Below, in pieces: positions 1-5,620 of a stretch of DNA of 20,440 nucleotides. The stretch covers positions 1,659 through 22,098 of IMG/VR virus record IMGVR_UViG_3300038825_000703; one strand, written 5' to 3'. The notes under the pieces were generated by a model that made no database searches, was not told the DNA's origin, and saw nothing but the letters and a program-made list of their open reading frames with translations. The DNA comes from a virus. The position numbers were made by a program, and so were the translations under genes. Each line of letters begins with the position of its first letter. Position 1 is the first letter of the stretch.

Positions 1-26
1 ATTTTAAATTAAGAGCTATGTATTAA

Positions 27-89
27 ATGATTGAGGCAATAATAATTATTGAGATTGTTTTAGTTATTCTTGCCTCAGTTTATCAATGA
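27..89 (+). CDS. possible 20-residue hydrophobic peptide
   Basis: An ATG directly follows a TAA at 24-26, which could be the 3' end of a gene entering from the left edge. It opens a 20-codon frame that is almost all Ile, Val, Leu and Ala after the first residues, so the product would be a tiny membrane peptide. There is no strong ribosome binding site. The same bases hold an 8-bp inverted repeat (32-39 with 70-77), so this stretch may act as RNA structure instead. No function is recognised. Confidence 0.25.
   Translation: MIEAIIIIEIVLVILASVYQ
32..77 (+). other. large-loop hairpin, 8-bp GC-containing stem
   Basis: TGAGGCAA at 32-39 pairs perfectly with TTGCCTCA at 70-77, around a 30-nt AT-rich loop holding the palindrome AATAATTATT. 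No T-run follows, so this is not a typical intrinsic terminator. It lies just upstream of the ribosome binding site of the gene at 102, so a leader or processing role is possible. It resembles three other long-loop GC-rich hairpins further right. Confidence 0.4.
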
Positions 90-101
90 AAGGAAGGTTA
101 A

Positions 102-287
102 ATGAGTTTAGATAAAATAAAAGTTCAAAGATTTGTTTCATGGTTAGAACAGTGTCCAGTTGATTATGATGAAATACAAGAAACAACAGATGATGATATA
201 ATATCAATAAATTTTCATGGTAAAGATATTTATAAAACTACAATTAATGAAAAATGCGAATGTGATAAATGTAAAGGTATAATATGA
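102..287 (+). CDS. hypothetical acidic 61-residue protein with C-terminal Cys pairs
   Basis: The start is clear: AAGGAAGG lies a few bases before the ATG. The product is acidic in the middle (an ETTDDD stretch) and ends with Cys52, Cys54 and Cys57 spaced CxCxxC, a possible small metal site. No transmembrane segment or known domain is recognised. The stop overlaps the next start as ATGA (284-287), so the two are probably translationally coupled. It heads the + strand run that ends at 811. It is a real small phage gene by ribosome site and coupling, with unknown function. Confidence 0.75.
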   Translation: MSLDKIKVQRFVSWLEQCPVDYDEIQETTDDDIISINFHGKDIYKTTINEKCECDKCKGII

Positions 288-385
288 TAGTATTTGGACA
301 ACCTATTAAGAATACAAAGATTAGAATTATTTTAATCTGTATTATACTATTGACAAGTCTTGCAATAGGAATGATAATATTGTAA
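284..385 (+). CDS. 33-residue single-span membrane protein
   Basis: The ATG overlaps the preceding stop (ATGA), pointing to coupled translation. Residues 1-12 are polar with Lys9, Lys12 and Arg14. Residues 15-33 are continuously hydrophobic, rich in Ile and Leu, and end at the C terminus, so the product is a tail-anchored or single-pass membrane peptide. Its stop TAA (383-385) overlaps a further ATG at 385. Small early membrane peptides in phages may modify the host membrane, but nothing here indicates a particular role. Confidence 0.6.
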   Translation: MIVFGQPIKNTKIRIILICIILLTSLAIGMIIL

Positions 386-394
386 TGCAAATGA

Positions 395-586
395 ATGGAA
401 AGGATAAAAGGTTATTTAGAATACAAGTTAGACCTAGAATTATGTGGGGTAAATACCTTTGAGAAAGACCATGAAATTAGAAAAAGATATGAAAGGTATA
501 TCAAGGAAATTTCTGTGCGAAAGCACAGCAAGGATAGACAACAAGATATTAAAACTAATTCCAAAAACAATAATAACAAGAAATGA
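395..586 (+). CDS. hypothetical 63-residue charged protein (competing frame)
   Basis: This frame opens ten bases after the stop of the membrane peptide. Its first two thirds look like a real protein: a Tyr/Leu/Glu-rich segment, then Arg/Lys/Glu-rich helix-forming sequence. The last 15 residues are Lys/Asn low complexity, as if the frame had run past its natural end. No Shine-Dalgarno precedes the ATG. It overlaps the frame at 471-641 by 116 nt, more than phage neighbours usually share. Either both are real, only one is, or a frameshift joins them. Confidence 0.4.
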   Translation: MERIKGYLEYKLDLELCGVNTFEKDHEIRKRYERYIKEISVRKHSKDRQQDIKTNSKNNNNKK

Positions 587-641
587 CGCTAAAATAATAT
601 CAAGAACACTTTGGAATATAAAGAAAGGAAGGAAACAATGA
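471..641 (+). CDS. hypothetical basic 56-residue protein (competing frame)
   Basis: The product is strongly basic (Lys/Arg-rich, KKGRK near the end) and rich in Ile, without a recognised domain. Its codons end mostly in A, as in sure genes nearby, and its TGA overlaps the next ATG as ATGA (638-641), which favours a real coupled gene. A TTG at 459 is an alternative start, and that start would overlap the TGA (460-462) of a 25-codon frame starting at 385. Only a weak purine stretch precedes 471. Its relation to the frame at 395-586 is unresolved. Confidence 0.45.
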   Translation: MKLEKDMKGISRKFLCESTARIDNKILKLIPKTIITRNDAKIISRTLWNIKKGRKQ

Positions 642-811
642 AGTATGAATATCAAGATAATAGAGTGTGTATGTTTTATATAACTGATAGATTATCGGAC
701 ATATTAAAACAAAAAGACGAAAAAAAAACTCATAAAGAATTATCAGCTTTTTATGAAGAAATGATTTACAATTTAGGTGTTAATTCACTACATAATCATT
801 ATTCAGATTAA
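638..811 (+). CDS. hypothetical 57-residue protein
   Basis: An upstream in-frame ATG at 611 is possible, but the strong purine site AGGAAGGAA at 626-634 fits the ATG at 638, which also overlaps the previous stop. The product has an acidic/aromatic N terminus, a Lys-rich middle (about residues 26-36) and a helical-looking C-terminal third. No family is recognised. It is the last + gene before a long hairpin and the converging - strand island. Confidence 0.7.
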   Translation: MKYEYQDNRVCMFYITDRLSDILKQKDEKKTHKELSAFYEEMIYNLGVNSLHNHYSD

Positions 812-816
812 GAGGA

Positions 817-877
817 GGATTAGGGGGTAGAAAGAAAGAAAGGTATGATTCGATAGATCGAAAAACCCCCTAAATCC
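817..877. other. long nested hairpin between converging gene blocks
   Basis: Bases 817-828 (GGATTAGGGGGT) pair with 865-877 (ACCCCCTAAATCC), giving 12 pairs and one bulged A. Inside the loop, TTCGAT at 849-854 pairs perfectly with ATCGAA at 857-862 around a two-base loop, so the element is a hairpin within a hairpin. The loop also carries a GAAA-repeat tract. A 12-bp palindrome, ATATCTAGATAT, lies beside it at 881-892. Its place between converging blocks fits a bidirectional stop, but neither strand shows a clean T-run after the stem. A stable small RNA is an alternative. Confidence 0.6.
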
Positions 878-897
878 ATAATATCTAGATATAGTAG

Positions 898-1179
898 TTA
901 ACGATATTTAGAATACTTTATTTTGAGTTTGTTGGCAATCTCTTTTTCAAAGTTTTTATTCTTTTCTACTTCCGACCAATATTCCCCTACTATTCTGTCT
1001 ATTTCTGTTTCAGGCGTATTCTGACTTTTAAGGTACAATAAGAGCTTAGCAAGAGGGGGGTGTTTAACCTGATTTTTACGATTTCTATCTATAGCTTGTT
1101 TGTATTGAAAATTAGAAGACTTTCTAATTTTACTTAATTCATATTTGATAGTTTCAATTGGTACATATTTCTTATTCAT
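898..1179 (-). CDS. hypothetical basic 93-residue protein
   Basis: The product is Lys/Arg-rich and mostly helix-forming, with HPPLAKLL near residue 40 and a Lys-rich C terminus. No signal peptide, membrane span or known domain is seen. It could bind nucleic acid by charge, but that is inference. AGAAAGAA lies before the start. The gene follows the winged-helix gene after a 122-bp gap filled with repeats, so it may have its own promoter controlled there. It converges on the + block across the hairpin at 817-877. Confidence 0.6.
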   Translation of the reverse strand: MNKKYVPIETIKYELSKIRKSSNFQYKQAIDRNRKNQVKHPPLAKLLLYLKSQNTPETEIDRIVGEYWSEVEKNKNFEKEIANKLKIKYSKYR

Positions 1180-1191
1180 ACTAATTCTTTC

Positions 1192-1314
1192 TAACTAGTT
1201 AACTAGTTATATCTATATAATATATCTTTATTAAGGTACATTTATTCCACCACAGATTTGCATCAATTACACCACAGACTGACAGACCTGTTAACAAAGT
1301 GTTAACTATTAACC
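1192..1314. promoter_or_regulatory. palindrome and repeat cluster: operator or origin candidate
   Basis: The gap between two - strand genes holds three kinds of repeat. An 18-bp perfect palindrome at 1192-1209 consists of AACTAGTT twice in tandem with T/A flanks. CACCACAGA occurs twice (1248-1256 and 1270-1278), exactly 22 bp apart, with ATTN before each copy. GTTAAC occurs at 1198-1203, 1290-1295 and 1301-1306, with TTAACC at 1309-1314. The palindrome sits between an AT-rich TATA-like tract (1210-1228) and the start at 1179, where an operator would sit. The spaced direct repeats also resemble iterons. No DnaA box was identified. Confidence 0.5.
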
Positions 1315-1709
1315 AACTTTATCCCCCCTCTTTCCACAAACTTATCCCTAATCTTTTGTTGCTTAATTCTCTTTTGTTTTTCTGACATAACCCTACGCAA
1401 TCTAAGGTTGTCTTGCAATATGGATTGGAACTCAGGTTCATCTCTAAAATAATATTTGTTTGATTTATTCTGACCTCTATTTTTCCATGTGATATAGCCA
1501 AATAATTGTAATCTGTCCAAATGCCTGAGAACTGTCCTATTGTCCTTTATTTTGAGCTTACGTTTAAGATAGGTGTATGATGGACAACACCCCCTAATCG
1601 CAGTTCTGAGCCTTGTGAGGACGATATAAAGGCATTTTTCAGTAGGTGTTAGAACCTCATTGTCTATCAATGAATGGGGTACTTTTAAGAATGGCTCATT
1701 ACTACTCAT
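1302..1709 (-). CDS. winged-helix DNA-binding protein, replication-initiator/HTH_36-like
   Basis: The frame opens upstream at 1787, but that part would lie deep inside the oxygenase gene. The ATG at 1709 overlaps that gene's stop by 8 nt and gives 135 residues. LTPTEKCLYIVL (20-31) opens the fold, PSYTYLKRKLKI with NRTVLRHLDRLQ (43-68) reads as helix-turn-helix, and FGYITWKNRG...NKYYF (70-88) as the wing. This layout is that of HTH_36-type domains found in phage and plasmid replication or regulatory proteins. The C-terminal third is Lys/Arg-rich. Spaced repeats lie just downstream. The gene is richer in G+C than its neighbours (51 of 120 bases at 1561-1680). Confidence 0.7.
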   Translation of the reverse strand: MSSNEPFLKVPHSLIDNEVLTPTEKCLYIVLTRLRTAIRGCCPSYTYLKRKLKIKDNRTVLRHLDRLQLFGYITWKNRGQNKSNKYYFRDEPEFQSILQDNLRLRRVMSEKQKRIKQQKIRDKFVERGGIKLVNS

Positions 1710-2352
1710 CAAATACAATTTTAGCGTTAAAACTGAAAGAAATACGTTCATCTGTCTCACTATCCGAATAGAATGGATATACAGCATGACGTAAAGATGA
1801 TGGAAAGATATAGAAATCTTTTGTTATCGGCTCAACTAAATAATTGGCGTTTGTGAACATATCCTCAGTACCTTCAGTAAATTCAATCATACCACCAACT
1901 GAGTGATGTTCTTTAGAATGTTTATAATCTTTCATGGATTTAGGTAATTTTAAATATCCAACTGTAGATATATCAGGTGAAACATGACGATCTTCAAAAT
2001 GGGTATGGGTATGGTTGGGATTAAAATCCCCTGACTTTTGAATATTATGCCATGACGCTGTAACGATAATTTGTTTAACCTTTTTATGTTTATAATGCGA
2101 TATAGCATAATTAACAATCAAAGGGTCAAAGTATTTTTGTTTCCATTTTAACATGACAGGGTGGCTGACCAACAATTCTCTGTATAAATTTCCAGCAAGT
2201 CTATGACCAAATTGATGACCTTGTGTTTTTTCAGGTGATGATCTAATTGTATTTAAATCATCTAAAAATTCTTTTACTAAATCATCTGGTAATTCTGATT
2301 TTAAAATTGTTGAGCCAAAAGGTTTCAACAAACTACATTTAACATCACTCAT
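1702..2352 (-). CDS. putative 2OG-Fe(II) oxygenase
   Basis: The 216-residue product follows the phage-type 2-oxoglutarate/Fe(II) dioxygenase pattern. Trp101-His-Asn begins the core, followed by a His cluster (His114, His116, His118) as candidate iron ligands. The strand STVGYLKLP (129-137) comes next, then FPSSLRHAVYPF (183-194) with the distal His189, and ERISFSFN (202-209), whose Arg203 would bind 2-oxoglutarate. It resembles the 2OG-FeII_Oxy_5 group. The segment between the His cluster and the strand is longer than I would expect. It overlaps both neighbours by 8 nt, so it belongs to a three-gene unit. The substrate is unknown: protein, nucleic acid or small molecule are all possible. Confidence 0.72.
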   Translation of the reverse strand: MSDVKCSLLKPFGSTILKSELPDDLVKEFLDDLNTIRSSPEKTQGHQFGHRLAGNLYRELLVSHPVMLKWKQKYFDPLIVNYAISHYKHKKVKQIIVTASWHNIQKSGDFNPNHTHTHFEDRHVSPDISTVGYLKLPKSMKDYKHSKEHHSVGGMIEFTEGTEDMFTNANYLVEPITKDFYIFPSSLRHAVYPFYSDSETDERISFSFNAKIVFDE

Positions 2353-2863
2353 TTTTAAATTCCTCTATTGGTTTTAAGTTATTAATTGGGATAGACCAAA
2401 CATAAGGTCTTTCTTCTTTACCGAAGTTTGTCCAATTGCCACATTTTTGACAATTTTTTGCTTGTATGTAGCCATAAAAATAAAAGGTTGGGGTATCATC
2501 ACCCACCAAAAAATAATAATCTTCAGCTTTAAAACCTTTTCTAATTATAAGTGATTTATTTGGTTTAGAATACAACTGACTTCGCACTTGAACAGACTTA
2601 TTATTTATAATAAGGTCTTTACCAAAGAAATTGTTAACACTATGCGAAAAATAAGATTGCATTTTCTTAGAAAGAGCCATTTCACATAGCGTTCCTGAAA
2701 CGCTTTTACCCCATTTATCATATCTATTAAATGAAGCACCATGACCCCACTCAATATTTTGTCTTAAACTTTCAACCTCTCTTACAATTCCTGTACTAGC
2801 ACCAGATAATATTTCTTCCCATTTTAAATCGACTGTTTCAATGGACATAAATTTCTCATACAT
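2345..2863 (-). CDS. restriction-endonuclease-fold (PD-(D/E)XK-like) protein
   Basis: The 172-residue product is read as nuclease-like from a weak pattern: Glu61 in a helix (GTLCEMAL), Asp83 in GKDLII, then a strand NKSVQVRSQ with Gln92 and Arg94 where (D/E)xK would fall. Further strands are SLIIRK and DYYFLVGDD, followed by Cys138-x-x-Cys141 and a closing VWSIPINNLKPIEEF. Families with this order include phage endonucleases and Vsr/Hjc-type proteins, some with altered motifs. Arg in place of Lys makes catalysis uncertain. An ATG at 2848 (residue 6) is an equally good start. The gene is first in the island and diverges from the nuclease at 2928. Confidence 0.45.
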   Translation of the reverse strand: MYEKFMSIETVDLKWEEILSGASTGIVREVESLRQNIEWGHGASFNRYDKWGKSVSGTLCEMALSKKMQSYFSHSVNNFFGKDLIINNKSVQVRSQLYSKPNKSLIIRKGFKAEDYYFLVGDDTPTFYFYGYIQAKNCQKCGNWTNFGKEERPYVWSIPINNLKPIEEFKNE

Positions 2864-2890
2864 GATTTAAAATTAAATGCAAATTAATTG

Positions 2891-2927
2891 TTGACTTAAT
2901 TGTAAATAAGAATTAAATACATTGTCA
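2891..2927 (+). promoter_or_regulatory. sigma70-type promoter, nearly leaderless
   Basis: TTGACT at 2891-2896 matches five of six -35 bases. Sixteen bases on, TTAAAT (2913-2918) matches four of six -10 bases; TAAATA one base later is an alternative. Transcription would start about 2924-2927, right at the ATG at 2928, and no ribosome binding site lies between. This suggests a leaderless or near-leaderless early transcript made by host polymerase. Confidence 0.5.
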
Positions 2928-3878
2928 ATGGAAGAAAGATTTACAGATTTAGCTTGGACATCAGGAGATTTTAATAAAGCCACAACATCAGGAAGTCAAA
3001 CAGCTTTAACAGATATGATGTGGGGATTAACATATCATATATTCCCATATTTAAATATTAAAAAAAGAAAAGCATCTATAAGTTTAAAAGCAGGAACTTT
3101 TATACATGAGTGGTTTCAAAAAATATTAATTGGTAAAGCAAAAATTGAAGAAGCTGAACAACATTTTAAAACTCATTTAGAACAATTAGATTTAGATGAA
3201 AGACATAAAATAAAAGGTCTTTTTATTTTAAGACACATAAATAAATTTATTCAAAATCATATAGACGCTGTTAAAGAAATCGCAAAGACTGATAAAGGTT
3301 ATGAAATTGAGTTACCTTTTTCTGATTGGTATGATGATAAATATTTAGATACAAAATTAAATATAGCCAATGAAGGTTATATTGATGTGGTTCACAAAAT
3401 TTTAAAAATGTTTTGGGAAAATAAAAATAGGTTAGGTACTGTTCGATTATCGCCACTTAAAGTTAATAGAAAAGACACTAATACAAATAGAATAGGAGAT
3501 TGGGTTTATTCAAAATCTCCTCAAATAAAATCTCCACAATTTACTCATTGTATTCAAACATCAATTTATTCTAGGCATTTTAACAATGAATATAAACCAC
3601 ATTTAATTTATGTAACTGACGCAGACTACACAATATTTTCACCTGATAATTGTTGGGAGTTATCCCCTGAAGGACTGAAATATTTTTTTAAAAAATTCAT
3701 ACAAATAAATATAAGAAGACAAGAACTATTGAGAACAGCAGATGGAAGTATTAAAAAATTTGCTTGTTTAATTGATGTGGATTGGTCTGAGATTAGAAAT
3801 TACAAATCTAATTTTATGCTAGAAAACTATGCAGAGGAAGATATGCAAAGATTAGAAAAATTTTATGAGGAACTATAA
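2928..3878 (+). CDS. PD-(D/E)XK nuclease-family protein, Cas4/RecB-like, with odd motif III
   Basis: A TTG at 2922 is in frame, but the ATG at 2928 is preferred, giving 316 residues. The motif order is that of Cas4/RecB-type nucleases: KAGTFIHEW (54-62) with His60, Glu128 in YEIELPF, EGYIDVV (149-155) with Asp153, and late QTSIYSRHF (210-218), the QxxxY motif. The usual (D/E)xK should lie between the last two, but the best candidate is SPLK (175-178), with Pro in the acid's place. An upstream Glu may substitute, or the enzyme may be inactive. It leads an operon with a probable annealing protein, so DNA-end processing for recombination is the likely role. The stop overlaps the next ATG by one base. 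Confidence 0.65.
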   Translation: MEERFTDLAWTSGDFNKATTSGSQTALTDMMWGLTYHIFPYLNIKKRKASISLKAGTFIHEWFQKILIGKAKIEEAEQHFKTHLEQLDLDERHKIKGLFILRHINKFIQNHIDAVKEIAKTDKGYEIELPFSDWYDDKYLDTKLNIANEGYIDVVHKILKMFWENKNRLGTVRLSPLKVNRKDTNTNRIGDWVYSKSPQIKSPQFTHCIQTSIYSRHFNNEYKPHLIYVTDADYTIFSPDNCWELSPEGLKYFFKKFIQINIRRQELLRTADGSIKKFACLIDVDWSEIRNYKSNFMLENYAEEDMQRLEKFYEEL

Positions 3879-4123
3879 TGAGAGTTTGGAATATTAAAGT
3901 TACAGATAGAGGGGGGTCAGATGATTATTCTTTTATTCAAGAACATACACCTACCGAACAACAGTTAAATCAAATCAAAGAAATATATCAAAACTCAGGC
4001 AGATATTTAAAAGAAGAATTAGATGATATTGATGTTGAAATTTATAACAGTTTTGACAAATCAAAAATTCCTACATGGAATACATTTATAGAATATTTAA
4101 AGGAGGAAAAAACAAGTGATTGA
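3878..4123 (+). CDS. hypothetical acidic 81-residue protein
   Basis: The ATG overlaps the nuclease stop by one base (TAATG), so translation is probably coupled. The product starts MRVWNIKVTDRGGSDDYSF, which looks like a small beta strand pair, and continues with acidic, Gln/Glu-rich helices. No family is recognised. It could be a nuclease partner by position only. The strong AGGAGG for the following gene lies within its last codons. Confidence 0.65.
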   Translation: MRVWNIKVTDRGGSDDYSFIQEHTPTEQQLNQIKEIYQNSGRYLKEELDDIDVEIYNSFDKSKIPTWNTFIEYLKEEKTSD

Positions 4124-4277
4124 AAATATTAAAAAGGAACAAGTAAGAAACGATACATATATTTTAAATAAGATAATGCGTTATTTAAAATTAAATATTC
4201 ATAAAGTTGTAAATGATAATGACTTATCTTTTATTTATGAATATATAAAAGAAAGTAGAAAAAAGAGAGGTAATTAA
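4116..4277 (+). CDS. hypothetical 53-residue protein with GTG start
   Basis: AGGAGG at 4101-4106, nine bases upstream, decides the GTG start at 4116. The frame overlaps the preceding stop by 8 nt and its own TAA overlaps the next ATG (TAATG at 4275-4279). The product is basic, rich in Asn, Lys, Ile and Tyr, helix-forming, and ends KKRGN. It has no recognised domain. Ribosome site and tight coupling on both sides make it a real gene despite its size. Confidence 0.65.
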   Translation: MIENIKKEQVRNDTYILNKIMRYLKLNIHKVVNDNDLSFIYEYIKESRKKRGN

Positions 4278-4516
4278 TGACAGACAAAATATTAGTTAAA
4301 CTTGCTCAATATCAAACAGAAACAAGAAATCAAAAGCAAGAACTAAAAACTTACGTTCAAAAGTTATTAGATAGAGAGGAAGAAATAAAAAAACTAAAAG
4401 AAGAATACGAAGAAAAAATCAAACTATTGAAAGACGATATAGCTTTCAAAGATAGAATGATTAAAGAACTAAGACCCAAACCAAAGATAAGAAAGGTAAA
4501 GAAAAATGAAAATTGA
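4277..4516 (+). CDS. 79-residue coiled-coil protein
   Basis: Nearly the whole length is heptad-like, with Leu/Ile every three or four residues among Glu, Lys and Gln (about residues 5-65). The C terminus is basic (PKPKIRKVKK). There is no membrane segment. It overlaps the annealing-protein gene by 11 nt, so the two are likely made together. A scaffold or accessory role for recombination is inference from place only. Confidence 0.65.
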   Translation: MTDKILVKLAQYQTETRNQKQELKTYVQKLLDREEEIKKLKEEYEEKIKLLKDDIAFKDRMIKELRPKPKIRKVKKNEN

Positions 4517-5132
4517 TCCAATTGTAAAAGATATTTTACAAGAACTTAAATTCAATCCTAATGAATGTTTGTGGGAAAAGCATGGTGCAACTTGCATGAA
4601 ACATAGATATATTGAAATTGCAGGACAAGAGAAAGGTGTAGTCATTGAAAGTTTAGATGAAATAGAAAAGAACTCAGCAGAAGGTGTAGTTGCAATTAAA
4701 TGTACTGCAAGTCTAGGTAAATCAAAAGTAATTACTTATGGTGAAGCAACACCAAAAAATAATAAGAATGGTTATCCATATGCAATGGCAGAAAAAAGAG
4801 CAATTGATAGAGCTATACTAAAATTAATAGGTATTCATGGATTTGTTTATTCTGATGATGAAGTGGATGATAAGTTCGAAAATGTTGAAGTAAAAAAAAC
4901 AGAAACAAAAGAACAACCAAAAAAGAAAATTGATGATCTATATATTACAACAGCACTAGATAAAATTAAAAACAATAAAGAAAAAAAAGATTCTGTAGTT
5001 TTAAGAAGTGAAATGGAAAATCTTAAAACTGAGATACATCAGTCTATGGGTTGGGATGCGTTTACCAAGACTGAAAAGTTTAAAACATTCAACGCATTAA
5101 AAAATCAAATACTAAAACAACGAAGGAGTTAA
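4506..5132 (+). CDS. probable single-strand DNA annealing protein, Rad52/ERF/Sak-like
   Basis: The 208-residue product has the layout of phage annealing proteins. Residues 1-90 form alternating strands (GVVIESLDEIE, VVAIKCTASLGKSKVITYGEA). The signature GYPYAMAEKRAIDRAILKL (89-107) runs into GIHGFVYSDDEVDD (109-122), the Ala/Arg helix and acidic end typical of Rad52/ERF/DUF1071-type cores. A Lys/Glu-rich linker and a helical C-terminal domain follow, as in proteins that bind an SSB or nuclease partner. It would pair single strands during recombination-dependent replication. The Cas4/RecB-like protein upstream and the small protein downstream support this. Exact subfamily is not certain. Confidence 0.65.
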   Translation: MKIDPIVKDILQELKFNPNECLWEKHGATCMKHRYIEIAGQEKGVVIESLDEIEKNSAEGVVAIKCTASLGKSKVITYGEATPKNNKNGYPYAMAEKRAIDRAILKLIGIHGFVYSDDEVDDKFENVEVKKTETKEQPKKKIDDLYITTALDKIKNNKEKKDSVVLRSEMENLKTEIHQSMGWDAFTKTEKFKTFNALKNQILKQRRS

Positions 5133-5135
5133 ACT

Positions 5136-5330
5136 ATGGCATTTGAATTAAAAGAAGGTGAAGGTTATCTAAACAGAGATAATGAAAACCCAGAAAAGTT
5201 TTGGGGTTCATTCAAACTTAGTAAAGATATGAGAAGGGGTGATACCTTAAATCTTACTGAGTGGATAAACACCAAAGATGATGGAAAAGTTGTTCATAAA
5301 TTACAAGAGAGAAAGCCTAAACAGGCTTAA
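5136..5330 (+). CDS. hypothetical 64-residue protein after the annealing protein
   Basis: AAGGAG lies eight bases before the ATG, and only 3 nt separate it from the annealing-protein gene. The product is charged and probably beta-rich: GEGYLNRDNEN, then FWGSFKLSKDMRRGDTLNLTEW, which reads like a small single-domain DNA-associated fold seen near phage recombination genes. It is too short for a standard SSB. The hairpin at 5343-5390 follows its stop. Confidence 0.65.
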   Translation: MAFELKEGEGYLNRDNENPEKFWGSFKLSKDMRRGDTLNLTEWINTKDDGKVVHKLQERKPKQA

Positions 5331-5342
5331 TCTGTAATAGAT

Positions 5343-5394
5343 GGGGTGGTCGTTTTTTAAGCTCCCTTGCTGTTAGTTAGCTACCACCCCTTTT
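5343..5394 (+). terminator. GGGGTGGT hairpin: terminator or leader structure
   Basis: GGGGTGGT (5343-5350) pairs perfectly with ACCACCCC (5383-5390), followed by TTTT (5391-5394). Inside the 32-nt loop, AGCT at 5360-5363 can pair with AGCT at 5379-5382, stacking on the outer stem. The T-run fits an intrinsic terminator closing the recombination block. However, the stem ends eight bases before the ATG at 5399, which has no other ribosome site, so control of that gene is also possible. Confidence 0.6.
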
Positions 5395-5398
5395 ACTT

Positions 5399-5605
5399 AT
5401 GGACTTAATTATTTTATATGATGGATTGTATAGTTTAGTGCCTGTAACAAAACAAATGTTAGAAGATGTAAAAATTATTAGTGGTGTAGATTGTTTTGAT
5501 CTTTGCGACATACTACGTTTGAAACTTACTACATACCATGAAGGATGGAACGCACATATTATGAATGATGGTAGTGGTGATTTTTATGGATGTATTTGTA
5601 AATAA
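5399..5605 (+). CDS. hypothetical 68-residue protein
   Basis: The product begins with a hydrophobic strand (MDLIILYDGLYSLV), continues through VTKQMLEDVKIISGVDCFDLCDILRLKL, and ends NDGSGDFYGCICK, with four Cys in all. No family is recognised. There is no Shine-Dalgarno because the bases before the ATG belong to a GC-rich hairpin, which is unusual for this operon. A later in-frame ATG at 5456 would leave 49 residues. The frame is intact and followed by a gene with a clean AAGGAG. Confidence 0.55.
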   Translation: MDLIILYDGLYSLVPVTKQMLEDVKIISGVDCFDLCDILRLKLTTYHEGWNAHIMNDGSGDFYGCICK

Positions 5606-5620
5606 ATTTAAGGAGAATAG

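Noticed and set aside
440-655. 71-residue - strand hydrophobic frame
   Set aside because: It opposes the direction of the block, lacks a ribosome site and mirrors Lys/Asn-rich + strand coding.
841-877. T-arm-like TTCGAT sequence suggesting a tRNA remnant
   Set aside because: No acceptor, D or anticodon arm can be drawn; the bases are explained by the nested hairpin.
1192-1314. CRISPR-like or transposon-end repeats
   Set aside because: Only two or three short copies exist, without equal spacers, target duplications or a transposase gene.
1710-1787. A 26-residue N-terminal extension of the winged-helix protein
   Set aside because: It lies inside the end of the oxygenase gene and has no ribosome site; the ATG at 1709 gives an 8-nt overlap that matches the neighbouring junction.
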